64,000 bases of DNA, taken from assembly GCF_036174265.1 (NCBI RefSeq), contig NZ_CP108055.1, positions 1,674,001 to 1,738,000 of the forward strand, written 5' to 3'. Source of the stretch: Streptomyces sp. NBC_00285 (GTDB taxonomy: Bacteria; Actinomycetota; Actinomycetes; Streptomycetales; Streptomycetaceae). Position numbers and translations under genes: made by a program. Positions 40,878 to 50,366 of this stretch are shown here, piece after piece. The notes beneath the pieces were generated by a model that was given only the letters and a program-made list of their open reading frames with translations, made no database searches and was not told the origin of the DNA. Position 1 is the first letter of the stretch; each line of letters opens with the position of its first letter.

Positions 40878-43454
40878 ATGCCTCGCTCTTCCGCCATGTC
40901 CCACAACCGCCGCAGAACCGGACGTCTCGCCGGTCTCACCGGCGCCGCCGCAGTCGCCGCACTGGTCGCCGGCTTCCTCACCCCGTCCGCCGCCGAGGCC
41001 GCCAACCCGCGGTTCACGGTCGACCTCGGCACCACCACCGGCGCGGTCGCGCACGGCGCGAACGGTGCCCTGTACGGGCTCAGCGACGACGGTGTGCCCG
41101 GCGACAGCGTGGTCGCGCCGCTGCACATGACGAGCATCGCCACCAAGGCGCCCGACGGCGCCCAGCATCCCAACGGCGACGCGCTGGTCGTGCAGTCCCA
41201 GTACGCCCGCACGGGCGGCGGCGACAACCTGATCTACATGCAGGACATCTATGCCAACTGGCCCTACGAGAACAACGGGTTGAGCGACTACCTGGCCAAG
41301 GTCGACACCATGGTCCGCAAGGTGGCGGCCCGTTCGGACGCCGCCACGTTCGTATGGGTGCCGTTCAACGAGCCGGACGGCAACTGGTACAGCGGACTGG
41401 GCAGTTCCAACGCCACCACCTACGCGAACGCGCTGAGCAGCTTCGAGAGCGACTGGGCGACCGTCTACAACAAGATCCGGTCGATCATCCCGAACGCACG
41501 GATCGCCGGCCCCAACGAGACGCACTACGACACCCGCCTCATGGCCGACTTCTACCCGTGGGCGAAGACCAACAACGTCGTGCCCGACGTCACCACCTGG
41601 CACGAACTGGCGCCGAGTTCACTGTCGAGTTTCGACTCCACCCTCGCCACCTACCGGGCCCTGGAGACCAGCGCGGGCATCAGCAAGCGGCCGGTCAACA
41701 TCGACGAGTACGCGGACCAGCGCGACCTGTCGGTCCCCGGGCAGATGATCCAGTGGATGTCGGTGTTCGAGCGGAACAAGGTCGACGCCGACCTGGCGTA
41801 CTGGGACATCGCCGGGAACCTGGACGACAACGTCGCCCAGACCAACATCCCGAACGGCAACTGGTGGCTGATGCGCTGGTACGCCGGTCTGAGCGGACAG
41901 ACCACCAAGGTGACCCCGCCGCAGCCGGGCGTGGTCGACACGCTCCAGGGCATCGCGTCCCTGGACACCGGCCGCAAGCAGGCACAGGTGCTGCTGGGCG
42001 GCGGGACCGCCGGCGCGGCCGACACCGTCATCCAGCACATACCGTCCGCCTTCGGCAGCACCGTCAACGTCACCGTCGAGCGCACCGCGTGGAGCGGCTA
42101 CGAGGGCGGGGCGTCCGCGCCGGGCGTGCTGGCCCGCAGCACCTACACGGTCGCCGCCGACGGCAGCATCACCGTGCCGCTGACCAGCCTCGACCCGATG
42201 TCGGCGTACCGCATCACCGTCAACCCGGCCGGCACCGGCACGCCCACCGCGGCCTCCGTGCCCTGGTCGGCGTCGTACGAGGCGGAGAGCGCGGCCATCA
42301 CGGGCGGCACGGTCTACACCCAGGGCACGGTCTCCAACTACTTCGGCCACGCCACCTCGGGCACCAAGGACGTCGGTGGCCTGAACCAGTCGACCAGCAA
42401 GGTCGCTTTCACCGTCAACGTGCCGACCACGGGCACGTACAACCTCAACGTCTTCTACGGCAACCAGTCCGGCGCCCCGGCGACCCAGACCCTCACCGTC
42501 GACGGCGGCTCGGCGCAGACGATCACCTACGGTCCGACGCTGTCCTGGGTCTACCGTGCCACCGCCGGCGCCTCGGTGTCGCTGACGGCGGGCACGCACA
42601 CAGTGACCCTGGCCAAGGGCACGAACGAGGTCACCCTCGACAAGATCGACCTCACCGCCGCCTCCAGCGCGGAGACCCTCTACCCGGCCGCCTACACCGA
42701 CGTCACCGGCACACCCGCGTACGGCTACTCCGTGTCCGGCACCACCGGCGCCGGGTCCCTGGCCCTGGACTCCGCGGACTCGGCGATCTTCGACGTGTAC
42801 GCGCCGACCGACGGCTACTACACGGTGCACACCGACTACTCCTCCAACGGCACCGGCACGCTCGCCCTGGACGGCGCCACCGCCGTGACACTGGCCTCCA
42901 CCAGCGGGGCGCTCACCGACAAGAGCTCCCGGCTGTACCTGTCGGCGGGCAACAACCGCATCACCGCCGCCACTTCGGGCTCCACCACACTGACCCTGCG
43001 TGACCTGCGCGTCTCCGCGAGCGCCGACACCACGGGCGTGACCGCCTACGAGGCCGAGGCCGCCACCCTCGCCGGAGCCGCCGTCGTCACCTCGGACACC
43101 TGGGCGTCCGGCGGCAAGTACGTGGGCTACATCGGCAACGGCGCGAGCAACACGCTCACCTTCAAGGTCAGTGCGGCGAGCGCCGGGCGTTACGTCATGA
43201 ACGTCCGCTACGCCAACAACCAGGTCTCGGGATCCGGCAACTACAACACCAACGTCGTCTCCCGCGCGGCCCAGATCAGCGTCAACGGAACCGCCCGGAC
43301 GGTCATGTTCCGCAACAACTACAGCTGGAACAACTACTGGGACCTCCCCGTCCCGGTGACCCTCGCCGCGGGCACCAACACCGTCACCCTGGCCAACGCC
43401 ACGGCGTACGCGCCCAACGTCGACCGGATCACGGTCGCGCCGCTCGCCGGCTGA
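40878..43454 (+). CDS. Secreted glycoside hydrolase with CBM35-type modules (locus B)
   Basis: 858 residues, start ATG 40878 after a GGAGGAGGAG run. Sec signal peptide, cleavage near EA/ANP at about residue 37. The catalytic domain (about 38-450) is related to the one at 27244: VWVPFNEPDGN (Glu165, acid/base candidate) and PVNIDEYADQR (Glu277, nucleophile candidate), with shared VPGQMIQWMSVFERNKVDAD. Spacing of the two Glu is 112 residues here and 116 in the other. The C-terminal half has three CBM35/CBM6-like modules (SYEAESAAITGG near 470, a middle module, YEAEAATLAGAA near 722). No LamG or Ig domain. Probable extracellular depolymerase feeding the importer upstream. Exact family not recognised. 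Confidence 0.85.
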   Translation: MPRSSAMSHNRRRTGRLAGLTGAAAVAALVAGFLTPSAAEAANPRFTVDLGTTTGAVAHGANGALYGLSDDGVPGDSVVAPLHMTSIATKAPDGAQHPNGDALVVQSQYARTGGGDNLIYMQDIYANWPYENNGLSDYLAKVDTMVRKVAARSDAATFVWVPFNEPDGNWYSGLGSSNATTYANALSSFESDWATVYNKIRSIIPNARIAGPNETHYDTRLMADFYPWAKTNNVVPDVTTWHELAPSSLSSFDSTLATYRALETSAGISKRPVNIDEYADQRDLSVPGQMIQWMSVFERNKVDADLAYWDIAGNLDDNVAQTNIPNGNWWLMRWYAGLSGQTTKVTPPQPGVVDTLQGIASLDTGRKQAQVLLGGGTAGAADTVIQHIPSAFGSTVNVTVERTAWSGYEGGASAPGVLARSTYTVAADGSITVPLTSLDPMSAYRITVNPAGTGTPTAASVPWSASYEAESAAITGGTVYTQGTVSNYFGHATSGTKDVGGLNQSTSKVAFTVNVPTTGTYNLNVFYGNQSGAPATQTLTVDGGSAQTITYGPTLSWVYRATAGASVSLTAGTHTVTLAKGTNEVTLDKIDLTAASSAETLYPAAYTDVTGTPAYGYSVSGTTGAGSLALDSADSAIFDVYAPTDGYYTVHTDYSSNGTGTLALDGATAVTLASTSGALTDKSSRLYLSAGNNRITAATSGSTTLTLRDLRVSASADTTGVTAYEAEAATLAGAAVVTSDTWASGGKYVGYIGNGASNTLTFKVSAASAGRYVMNVRYANNQVSGSGNYNTNVVSRAAQISVNGTARTVMFRNNYSWNNYWDLPVPVTLAAGTNTVTLANATAYAPNVDRITVAPLAG

Positions 43455-43459
43455 CGACC

Positions 43460-43508
43460 GACACGCGTGAGGGGCCCGGTGTCCGACACCGGGCCCCTCA
43501 CGCGTGTC
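43460..43508 (+). terminator. 24-bp terminator hairpin
   Basis: Perfect 24-base inverted repeat with a one-base centre, five bases after the glycosidase stop (arms 43460-43483 and 43485-43508). Ends the locus B operon. Confidence 0.85.
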
Positions 43509-43553
43509 CGTACGTCCGACGTGGCCCGAGGGTTCCTCAGAGCGGGCGAGCCC

Positions 43554-43583
43554 TTGACCGCGGGCCGCCATTGCCGGGACCAT
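43554..43583 (+). promoter_or_regulatory. Promoter of purU
   Basis: TTGACC (43554-43559), 18-base spacer, GACCAT (43578-43583). The -10 is poor, but position and the operator 20 bases downstream support it. Confidence 0.5.
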
Positions 43584-43602
43584 GTTGCGTATCAGTCTCA
43601 CT

Positions 43603-43619
43603 GTTGCGTAATGCGCAGC
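43603..43619. promoter_or_regulatory. IclR-type operator upstream of purU
   Basis: GTTGCG-TAATG-CGCAGC, one mismatch from the inverted repeat GTTGCG-N5-CGCAAC that recurs at six places in this window. Lies between promoter and start. Confidence 0.75.
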
Positions 43620-43634
43620 CTTCGGGAGGACTCA

Positions 43635-44507
43635 GTGTCTCTTCGACCGCAACCCGACCGCGAGTTCGTCCTCACCCTCTCCTGCCCCGACCGTTCCGGA
43701 CTCGTCCACGCCGTCACCGGCTTCCTCGTCCGGCACTCCGGGAACATCCAGGAGAGCCAGCAGTTCGACGACCGGCTCCAGGACCGGTTCTTCATGCGCG
43801 TCCACTTCGACGTCTCGGACCCGGCCATGTCCCTGGAGTCGCTGCGGTCCGGCTTCGCCCCGGTCGCGGAGGCGTACCGGATCACCTGGCAGCTGTGCGA
43901 CGCATCGACCCCGACCCGCACACTGATCATGGTGTCGAAGTTCGGACACTGCCTGAACGACCTGCTCTTCAGGCAGCGCACCGGCGCACTCGGCATCGAG
44001 GTGGCGGGCATCGTCTCCAACCACCGGGACTTCGCCCCGCTCGCCGAGAGCTACGGCATCCCCTTCCACCATGTGCCGGTGACCCCGGAGACGAAGCCGG
44101 ACGCGGAGGCCCGGCTGCTCGAACTCGTCGACGAGCTGAGCGTCGACCTCGTGGTCCTCGCCCGCTACATGCAGATCCTGTCGAACGACCTGTGCAAGCA
44201 GCTCGAAGGCCGGGCGATCAACATCCACCATTCCTTCCTGCCGAGCTTCAAGGGCGCGAGGCCCTACGTCCAGGCGTACGAGCGCGGCGTCAAGCTGGTC
44301 GGGGCCACGGCTCACTACGTCACCCCGGACCTCGACGAGGGGCCCATCATCGAGCAGGACGTCATGCGCGTGAGCCACGCACAGAGCCCCGAGACCCTGG
44401 TCACCCTCGGACGCGACGTCGAGGCGCAGGTCCTCGCCCGGGCGGTCGAATGGCACAGCCAGAACCGGGTGATGATCAACGGCCGTCGCACGGTCGTCTT
44501 CCGCTGA
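43635..44507 (+). CDS. purU: Formyltetrahydrofolate deformylase
   Basis: 290 residues from GTG 43635 (GGGAGGA five bases upstream). It releases formate from 10-formyl-THF, regenerating THF. An N-terminal ACT domain (FVLTLSCPDRSGLVHAVTGF, about 10-85) precedes a formyltransferase-like domain with VSKFGHCLNDLLFR, VDLVVLARYMQILS, the catalytic NIHHSFLPSFKGA (Asn-His) and HYVTPDLDEGPIIEQD (Asp). The length is normal. The operator at 43603-43619 places it in the betaine/sarcosine regulon: demethylation loads THF with one-carbon units and PurU unloads them. A leaderless iclR follows 32 bases downstream. Confidence 0.93.
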   Translation: MSLRPQPDREFVLTLSCPDRSGLVHAVTGFLVRHSGNIQESQQFDDRLQDRFFMRVHFDVSDPAMSLESLRSGFAPVAEAYRITWQLCDASTPTRTLIMVSKFGHCLNDLLFRQRTGALGIEVAGIVSNHRDFAPLAESYGIPFHHVPVTPETKPDAEARLLELVDELSVDLVVLARYMQILSNDLCKQLEGRAINIHHSFLPSFKGARPYVQAYERGVKLVGATAHYVTPDLDEGPIIEQDVMRVSHAQSPETLVTLGRDVEAQVLARAVEWHSQNRVMINGRRTVVFR

Positions 44508-44533
44508 CCGGAGTCGCCCCCTTCGCATATGGT
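44504..44533 (+). promoter_or_regulatory. Promoter of the first iclR gene (leaderless)
   Basis: CTGACC (44504-44509), overlapping the purU stop, 18-base spacer, TATGGT (44528-44533), six bases, then ATG 44540. Same geometry as the leaderless LacI promoter. Confidence 0.55.
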
Positions 44534-44548
44534 TCCGCCATGAGCAAC
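44532..44548. promoter_or_regulatory. IclR-type operator across the iclR start codon
   Basis: GTTCCG-CCATG-AGCAAC, two mismatches from GTTGCG-N5-CGCAAC, spanning the ATG of the first iclR gene. Suggests autoregulation. Confidence 0.6.
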
Positions 44549-45331
44549 TACGGCACCGAGTCCGCGGGCACCTCCGGTGGCGGTGTGCAGTCCGTCGACC
44601 GGGCCGTCACCGTGCTGGAGATCCTTGCCCAGCGCGGTGAGGCGGGCGTCAGCGAGGTGGCCGCGGCGATCGACGTCCACAAGTCCACGGCGTTCCGTCT
44701 GCTCGGCGCTCTGGAGGCGCACGGGATGGTCGAGCAGGAGGGCGAGCGCGGGAAGTACCGCCTCGGCTTCGGCATCGTGCGGCTGGCCGGAGCGGTCACG
44801 GGACGCATCGACGTCACCAAGCACGGCCGTGGCATCTGCGAGCGGCTCGCCGACGCCCTGGGCGAGACGATGAACATCGCGGTGCTGGAGTCCCATCACG
44901 TGATCAACCTCGACCAGGTGCGCGGCCGTTCCGCCATCACGGCGCAGAACTGGGTCGGCCGGCAGACGCCGATGCACTGCACGTCGAGCGGCAAGGTCCT
45001 CCTCGCCCACCTGCCGGACAAGCGCCGGGACGAACTCGTCGCCGCTGCCGGACTCGACCGGATGACCGAGCGCACGGTGACCTCCAGGCAGGATCTGGAG
45101 GCCGAGCTGGCCCGGGTCCGCGAGCAGGGCTACGCCATGACCGTGGAGGAGTACGAGGAGGGCCTCAACGCCATGGCCGCGCCGGTGCGGTCACGCGACG
45201 GCGAGGTCGTCGCCGCCCTGACCGCCTCGGGGCCCGCCTTCCGTCTCACCGAGAAGCGGATGCACGAGCTGGCACCGGCGCTGGTCGAGGGCGCCGACGA
45301 ACTCAGCAGGCGTCTCGGCCACTTGGGCTGA
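44540..45331 (+). CDS. IclR-family transcriptional regulator 1
   Basis: 263 residues from ATG 44540. The N-terminal winged helix-turn-helix (about 20-80) contains SEVAAAIDVHKSTAFRLLGA (recognition helix STAFRLLGALE) and GKYRLGFGIVRLAG. The C-terminal effector domain contains TPMHCTSSGKVLLAHLPDK and NAMAAPVRSRDGEVVAALTA. No ribosome site; the -10 box TATGGT ends six bases before ATG, so translation is probably leaderless. It is very similar to the second IclR at 62653, with identical recognition helices. Candidate repressor of choline, betaine and sarcosine genes through the repeated GTTGCG-N5-CGCAAC site. Confidence 0.92.
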   Translation: MSNYGTESAGTSGGGVQSVDRAVTVLEILAQRGEAGVSEVAAAIDVHKSTAFRLLGALEAHGMVEQEGERGKYRLGFGIVRLAGAVTGRIDVTKHGRGICERLADALGETMNIAVLESHHVINLDQVRGRSAITAQNWVGRQTPMHCTSSGKVLLAHLPDKRRDELVAAAGLDRMTERTVTSRQDLEAELARVREQGYAMTVEEYEEGLNAMAAPVRSRDGEVVAALTASGPAFRLTEKRMHELAPALVEGADELSRRLGHLG

Positions 45332-45343
45332 CGCCCGGCCCTC

Positions 45344-45946
45344 TCAGGACGTCCACTCCACGGCCGCGTCCAGCAGCCAGTCCGTGAGGTAGCCCGCGAA
45401 GGACGAGCGGACCAGGACCCAGAAGCCGGCGCCCGGTTCGTCGCGGGCGATCAGCACGACCTGGGCGCGTCCGAGGGTGGTCTGGGCGCAGCGTCCGGCC
45501 CCGAAGACCCGCGGGTGCAGATCCAGCGAACAGCCGTGGGCCAGCAGGTCGCGGGCGCGGGGTCCCGCGACGAGCAGTGTGGTGCGCTGCGCCGACACGT
45601 CGACGACCGACACCGGTTCGTCGCCCGAGGCCTCGCGGATACGGTCCTCCACGTCCCGCCGGTCCGGCGGCCCCACCACGAGCCACTCGTCGGGACCGAG
45701 CCACAGGGCGGTGAGTTCCCCGGCGCGTACGACGGTGTCGGGCTCGGCGGGCAGCTGGAGCCCCAGAGCGAGCCCCACGGCGTCGGCCGCCGCGCCCTTG
45801 GGGTCGAGGCGCACGTCGATCTGCGTCAGGAAGGGGAGTTCCGCCAGCCGGACCGCTCCCCGGGAGGTACGGGTGGCGGCGGCGAGGCGGCCGGCAGTGT
45901 GCGACAGGGGGCTGCGGAGCGGGGCGGTAAGGGCGGTGTCAGCCAT
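45344..45946 (-). CDS. soxG: Sarcosine oxidase gamma subunit
   Basis: 200 residues, the normal size of the gamma subunit of heterotetrameric sarcosine oxidase. Visible features: SPLSHTAGRLAAATR, VRLAELPFLTQIDVRLDPKG, LWLGPDEWLVVGPP and VSVVDVSAQRTTLLVAGPRARDLLAHGCSLDLHP (in pieces). Gamma is related to the folate-binding aminomethyltransferase family and packs against the alpha subunit. Its ATG at 45946 overlaps the end of the alpha gene by eight bases. Last gene of the dimethylglycine/glyA/sox operon. Confidence 0.9.
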   Translation of the reverse strand: MADTALTAPLRSPLSHTAGRLAAATRTSRGAVRLAELPFLTQIDVRLDPKGAAADAVGLALGLQLPAEPDTVVRAGELTALWLGPDEWLVVGPPDRRDVEDRIREASGDEPVSVVDVSAQRTTLLVAGPRARDLLAHGCSLDLHPRVFGAGRCAQTTLGRAQVVLIARDEPGAGFWVLVRSSFAGYLTDWLLDAAVEWTS

Positions 45947-48900
45947 CGCGGCGGGCTCCCTCGGGGTCGTAAAGGACGGGGCTTGCGACGGTCACCGGGA
46001 CCAGCCGGTCGCCGACGGGGGCGTACAGCCGCTCCCCGATGCGCTCCCGGCCGCCCTTGATCAGGGCCAGCGCGAAGGTGCGGCCGAGGGCGGCGCTGCG
46101 GTAGCTAGAGGTGACGTGACCGAGCATCGGGACGGGCGGCGCGGGCAGCACACCGTCGGCGACCAGCTGCGTTCCCTCGGGGAGGAAGGTGCCCGGGTCC
46201 TCGGGGAGCAGACCGACCAGGTGCTTGCGGTCGGGGCGGACGGCGTCGGCACGTGCGAAGGAACGCTTGCCGATGAAGTCGGGCTTCTTCTTGGACACCG
46301 CCCAGCTCATGCCGAGGTCGTGCGGGGTGACGGTGCCGTCGGTGTCCTGGCCGATGATCGGGTAGCCCTTTTCGGCGCGCAGGACGTGCATGGTCTCGGT
46401 GCCGTACGGGGTGATGCCGTACGGGGCGCCGGCCTCGGCCAGCGCCTCCCAGAGGGCGAGGGCCCGCCACGGCGACACGTTGATCTCGTAGGCGAGTTCG
46501 CCGGAGAAGCTGATCCGGCACACCCTGGCGTCGATGCCCGCGACGGTCGTCTCCCGCCAGGCCATGAACGGGAAGTCGTCGTTGGCCACGGCCAGTCGGG
46601 GCGCCAGCGAGCCGAGGACCGCCCGGGACTCGGGGCCGACGAGGGCCACGGTGGCCCACTGCTCGGTCACGGAGGTGCAGTGGACCTTCAGCTCCGGCCA
46701 CTCCGTCTGCAGCCACTCCTCCATCCAGTCCAGGACGGCCGCCGCGTTGCCCGTGGTCGTCGTGAGCAGGAAGCGGTCCTGGGCGAGGCGGATGACGGTG
46801 CCGTCGTCGAAGACCATGCCGTCCAGCCGGCACATCACGCCGTAGCGGATCATGCCGACCTTCAGGGTGGACATCATGTTGGTGTAGAGCCGGTCGAGGA
46901 GGACGGCGGCGTCCGGGCCCTGGACGTCGATCTTGCCGAGGGTGGAGGCGTCCATGAAGGCGACGCCGTCGCGGGCTGCGGCGCACTCGCGCAGGACGGC
47001 CGCCTCCATGTCCTCGCCGGTCCGGGGGTAGTACCAGGGGCGCTTCCACTGGCCGACGTTCTCGAAGCGGGCGCCGTGCGCGACATGCCACTCGTGCAGG
47101 GCGGTCGTACGGACCGGGTCGTGCAGCGCGCCCCGGTCGCGGCCGGCGAGGGCGGCGAAGGACACCGGGGTGTAGGGCGGGCGGAAGGTGGTCGTGCCGA
47201 GCGCCGAGACGTCCACGCCGAGGAGTTGGGCGACGACCCCACTGGCCAGGACCCCGGAGGTCTTGCCCTGGTCGTTGGCCGTGCCGGCCGTGGTGTAGCG
47301 CTTGGTGTGCTCCACGGAGCGCATGCCCGTGCCGGTGGCGCGGGTCAGGTCGTCGACGGTGACATCGCGTTGGAGGTCGACGAAACGGGGGGCGCCGTCG
47401 CGGCCGGGGAGGGTGAAGACCTGCATCGGCGGTGTCGGCCGCGGTGGTGCGGGAAGCTGTGGCAGGCGGGGCGACACGGCGGTGTAGCCCTCGGTCTCGA
47501 TCGCGCGGGCTCCGGCGGCGGCCCCCTGCGCGAGGACGGCGCCCTGGTCGAACTCTCCGTCGGCGCTGCCCGCGACCTCGACGGCCTGGGGGCACGAGTG
47601 GGGCACGAAGGTTCCGAGCGTGTCGTCGTACCGCAGCTTGCCGCCCGCCTGGCTGAACAGGTGCGCGACGGGGTTCCAGCCGCCGGAGACGAGAAGCAGG
47701 TCGGCGGTGAACTCCCGCTGTCCCCCGCTCTCTCCGTACGGAGCGACGCTCACCGCGGCCAGACGGGCCTCGCCCTGCGTACCGGTGACGGCGTGGCCCG
47801 CGAGCACCTCGATGCCGGCTGCCCGGGCCCGGTCGGCCCACTCCCCCGGCGCCGGGCGGGTGTCGAGGACCGCCGCGATGTCAACGCCCGCCGCGGCGAG
47901 GTCCAGCGCGGCCGGGTAGGCGCTGTCGTTGGTGGTGAGCACGACCGCCCGCCGGCCGGGCACGACGCCGTGACGGTTGACATAGGCGCGGGCCGAGGCC
48001 GCCAGCATCACGCCGGGGCGGTCGTTGTCCGCGAAGGCCAGGGAGCGCTCGTGGGCGCCGGTGGCCAGGACGACACGTCGGGCCCGGATGCGGTGGACGC
48101 GTTCGCGGGAGACGTCGGCCGGGGCCGCGTCGCCGAGGTGGTTGGTGCGGCGCTCGACGGCCAGGAGGTGGTTGTCGTCGTAGTAGCCGAAGACGGTGGT
48201 GCGGCGCAGGACGACGACGTCGGGGGCGGCGTCGAGACGTGCTGCCAACTCGTCGGCCCAGTCGAGGAGTTCACCGGTGCCGCGCAGACTGCCGCCGAGG
48301 TCGGGCCGGTCGTCGGCGAGGATCACCCGGGCTCCGCTGCCCGCCGCCGCTGCCGCCGCCGCGAGACCTGCCGGACCCGCGCCGACGATCAGCAGGTCGC
48401 AGTGGGCGTGTACGGCGTCGTAGCGGGCGGGGTCGGGTTCGGTGGCGAGGCGGCCCTGGCCCGGGAGGCCGGCCGCGACCAGGCCGTCATGGAGCTCCAC
48501 GGTCGTGGCCGGGAGCATCGGCTCGGGGAAGGGCTTCTCGATCTGGACGACGGCGTTGGGCTCTTCGACGCCTGCCGAGAAGATGCCCCGGGGGCGGCCG
48601 AGTTTGATGCTGGTGCCGGTCTGGACGACACCGTTGGCAAGCAGCGCGGAGGCGAGGGTGTCTCCTTCCACGCCCTGGTACTCGATGCCGTCGAAGGTGA
48701 AGGTGACCGGGCGGGCACGGCTGCGTTCCGGCGGCTTCGACCTCGCGCCCGCGATCGGCCCTGAAGGGGCCCGGTCCTCGGGGGCCGGACGGGCCGACGC
48801 CGCCGGACGCGGCGCCTCCGCCCTCGGCTCGACCGTCGCCGGACGTTCCTCACCCACCCGGTACACCGTCTGGATCTCGTTGGTCGACGTGTCCCGCACC

Positions 48901-49106
48901 GCGTTGAACCACCGTCGGCAGCCCGCCGCGTGGCTCCAGCGTTCGGCGAACGGGCCCCTCGGGTTGGCGCGGAAGAAGAGGTACCGGGCCCACTCCTCGT
49001 CGGTCAGGTCCGCGGGGCTCTCCGGGTACGGCACATGGGCCTGGCCACCGTAGTGGAACTCGGACTCGTCGCGGGGCCCGCACCACGGGCAGGGGATCAG
49101 CAGCAT
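45939..49106 (-). CDS. soxA: Fused sarcosine oxidase delta-alpha subunit (SoxD-SoxA)
   Basis: One uninterrupted frame of 1055 residues. Residues 1-85 are a complete delta subunit: CPWCG with Cys6 and Cys9, and WSHAAGC with His59 and Cys63, the expected zinc ligands. A Pro/Ala/Glu/Arg-rich linker (about 86-132) leads into the alpha subunit: 2Fe-2S/ferredoxin-like N-domain (TFTFDGIEYQGVEGDTLASA), the dinucleotide fold DLLIVGAGPAGLAAAAAAAG at about 238-257, and a C-terminal GcvT-like folate domain (EGARRDG at the end). Sarcosine is oxidised with THF to glycine and methylene-THF. In most bacteria soxD and soxA are separate. A GTG near codon 85 could restart translation to make alpha alone. Confidence 0.9.
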   Translation of the reverse strand: MLLIPCPWCGPRDESEFHYGGQAHVPYPESPADLTDEEWARYLFFRANPRGPFAERWSHAAGCRRWFNAVRDTSTNEIQTVYRVGEERPATVEPRAEAPRPAASARPAPEDRAPSGPIAGARSKPPERSRARPVTFTFDGIEYQGVEGDTLASALLANGVVQTGTSIKLGRPRGIFSAGVEEPNAVVQIEKPFPEPMLPATTVELHDGLVAAGLPGQGRLATEPDPARYDAVHAHCDLLIVGAGPAGLAAAAAAAGSGARVILADDRPDLGGSLRGTGELLDWADELAARLDAAPDVVVLRRTTVFGYYDDNHLLAVERRTNHLGDAAPADVSRERVHRIRARRVVLATGAHERSLAFADNDRPGVMLAASARAYVNRHGVVPGRRAVVLTTNDSAYPAALDLAAAGVDIAAVLDTRPAPGEWADRARAAGIEVLAGHAVTGTQGEARLAAVSVAPYGESGGQREFTADLLLVSGGWNPVAHLFSQAGGKLRYDDTLGTFVPHSCPQAVEVAGSADGEFDQGAVLAQGAAAGARAIETEGYTAVSPRLPQLPAPPRPTPPMQVFTLPGRDGAPRFVDLQRDVTVDDLTRATGTGMRSVEHTKRYTTAGTANDQGKTSGVLASGVVAQLLGVDVSALGTTTFRPPYTPVSFAALAGRDRGALHDPVRTTALHEWHVAHGARFENVGQWKRPWYYPRTGEDMEAAVLRECAAARDGVAFMDASTLGKIDVQGPDAAVLLDRLYTNMMSTLKVGMIRYGVMCRLDGMVFDDGTVIRLAQDRFLLTTTTGNAAAVLDWMEEWLQTEWPELKVHCTSVTEQWATVALVGPESRAVLGSLAPRLAVANDDFPFMAWRETTVAGIDARVCRISFSGELAYEINVSPWRALALWEALAEAGAPYGITPYGTETMHVLRAEKGYPIIGQDTDGTVTPHDLGMSWAVSKKKPDFIGKRSFARADAVRPDRKHLVGLLPEDPGTFLPEGTQLVADGVLPAPPVPMLGHVTSSYRSAALGRTFALALIKGGRERIGERLYAPVGDRLVPVTVASPVLYDPEGARRDG

Positions 49107-49130
49107 GTCGTTCGGCTCCCTTGAGGATCC

Positions 49131-50366
49131 CTAGTGGGCCACCGCGGCGGCGCCGTGCTCGTCGACGAGCGCGCCGGTGGTGAATCGGTCGAGCGAGAAG
49201 GGGGCGTTGAGCGGGTGGGGCGTGTCGTGGGCGATCGTGTGGGCGTAGACCCAGCCGACGCCCGGGGTGGCCTTGAAACCGCCCGTGCCCCAACCGCAGT
49301 TGAGGTACAGGTTGTCGACCGGGGAGAGGCCGACGATCGGCGAGGCGTCGGGGCTGACGTCGACGATGCCGCCCCAGGTGCGCAGGACGTGGGCGCGGGC
49401 GAAGACCGGGAAGAGTTCCAGGGCCGCCGCCATCTGTTCCTCGATGATGTGGAACGCGCCCCGCTGGGTGTAGGAGTTGTACGAGTCGATGCCCGCGCCC
49501 ATCACCAACTCGCCCTTGTGTGCCTGGCTGACGTACACGTGGACGGCGTTGGACATGACCACCGTCGGGTGGACCGGCTCCAGGAGTTCCGACACCAGCG
49601 CCTGCAACGGGTGGCTCTGGAGCGGGAGTTCGATACCCGCCATGGCGGCGAGGACCGAGGTGTGGCCCGCCGAGCACAGGGCCACCTTGCCCGCCGCGAT
49701 CGGGCCGAGCGTGGTCCGGACCCCGACCACCCTGCCGCCGACCACGTCCAGGCCGGTGACCTCGCAGTTCTGGATGATGTCGATGCCGGCCGCGTCCGCC
49801 GAGCGGGCCAGGCCCCAGGCCACGTGGTCGTGCTTGGCGATGCCGGCGCGCGGCTGGTAGGTACCGCCGAGGACCGGGTAGCGCACGTCGGGTGAGATGT
49901 TGACAATCGGGCAGATCTCCCTGACCTGCTCGGCGTCCAGCCACTCGGCGTCCACGCCGTTCAGGCGGTTCGCCTCCACCCGGCGCACGCTGTCGCGGAC
50001 GTCCTGGAGGCTGTGCGCGAGGTTCAGGACGCCCCGCTGGGAGAAGAGGATCGGGTAGTCGAGCTCGTCCGCCAGGCCCTCCCACAGCTTGAGGGAGTGC
50101 TCGTAGATGCCGGCGCTCTCGTCCCACAGGTAGTTGGAGCGGATGATCGTGGTGTTGCGGGCCATGTTGCCGCCCGCGAGCCAGCCCTTCTCCAGCACGG
50201 CCACGTTGGTGATGCCGTGGTTCTTCGCCAGGTAGTGGGCGGTGGCCAGGCCGTGTCCGCCGCCGCCCACGACGATGACGTCGTACGAGCGCTTCGGCTC
50301 GGGGTTGCGCCACAGCCAGTCGGGGTGTTCGGGGAGCTCGGCGCCGGGGGTGCGGGGGCTGCTCAT
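49131..50366 (-). CDS. soxB: Sarcosine oxidase beta subunit
   Basis: 411 residues, the usual size for the beta subunit. FAD-binding fold: [20 protein letters not shown] at about 29-48. The stretch [13 protein letters not shown] at about residue 175-187 matches the region where FMN is covalently attached to His in the heterotetrameric enzyme (His179 or His181 here). Typical C-terminal [15 protein letters not shown]. It oxidises the methyl of sarcosine. Start overlaps the glyA stop; stop TAG lies 24 bases before the delta-alpha fusion. Confidence 0.93.
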   Translation of the reverse strand: MSSPRTPGAELPEHPDWLWRNPEPKRSYDVIVVGGGGHGLATAHYLAKNHGITNVAVLEKGWLAGGNMARNTTIIRSNYLWDESAGIYEHSLKLWEGLADELDYPILFSQRGVLNLAHSLQDVRDSVRRVEANRLNGVDAEWLDAEQVREICPIVNISPDVRYPVLGGTYQPRAGIAKHDHVAWGLARSADAAGIDIIQNCEVTGLDVVGGRVVGVRTTLGPIAAGKVALCSAGHTSVLAAMAGIELPLQSHPLQALVSELLEPVHPTVVMSNAVHVYVSQAHKGELVMGAGIDSYNSYTQRGAFHIIEEQMAAALELFPVFARAHVLRTWGGIVDVSPDASPIVGLSPVDNLYLNCGWGTGGFKATPGVGWVYAHTIAHDTPHPLNAPFSLDRFTTGALVDEHGAAAVAH

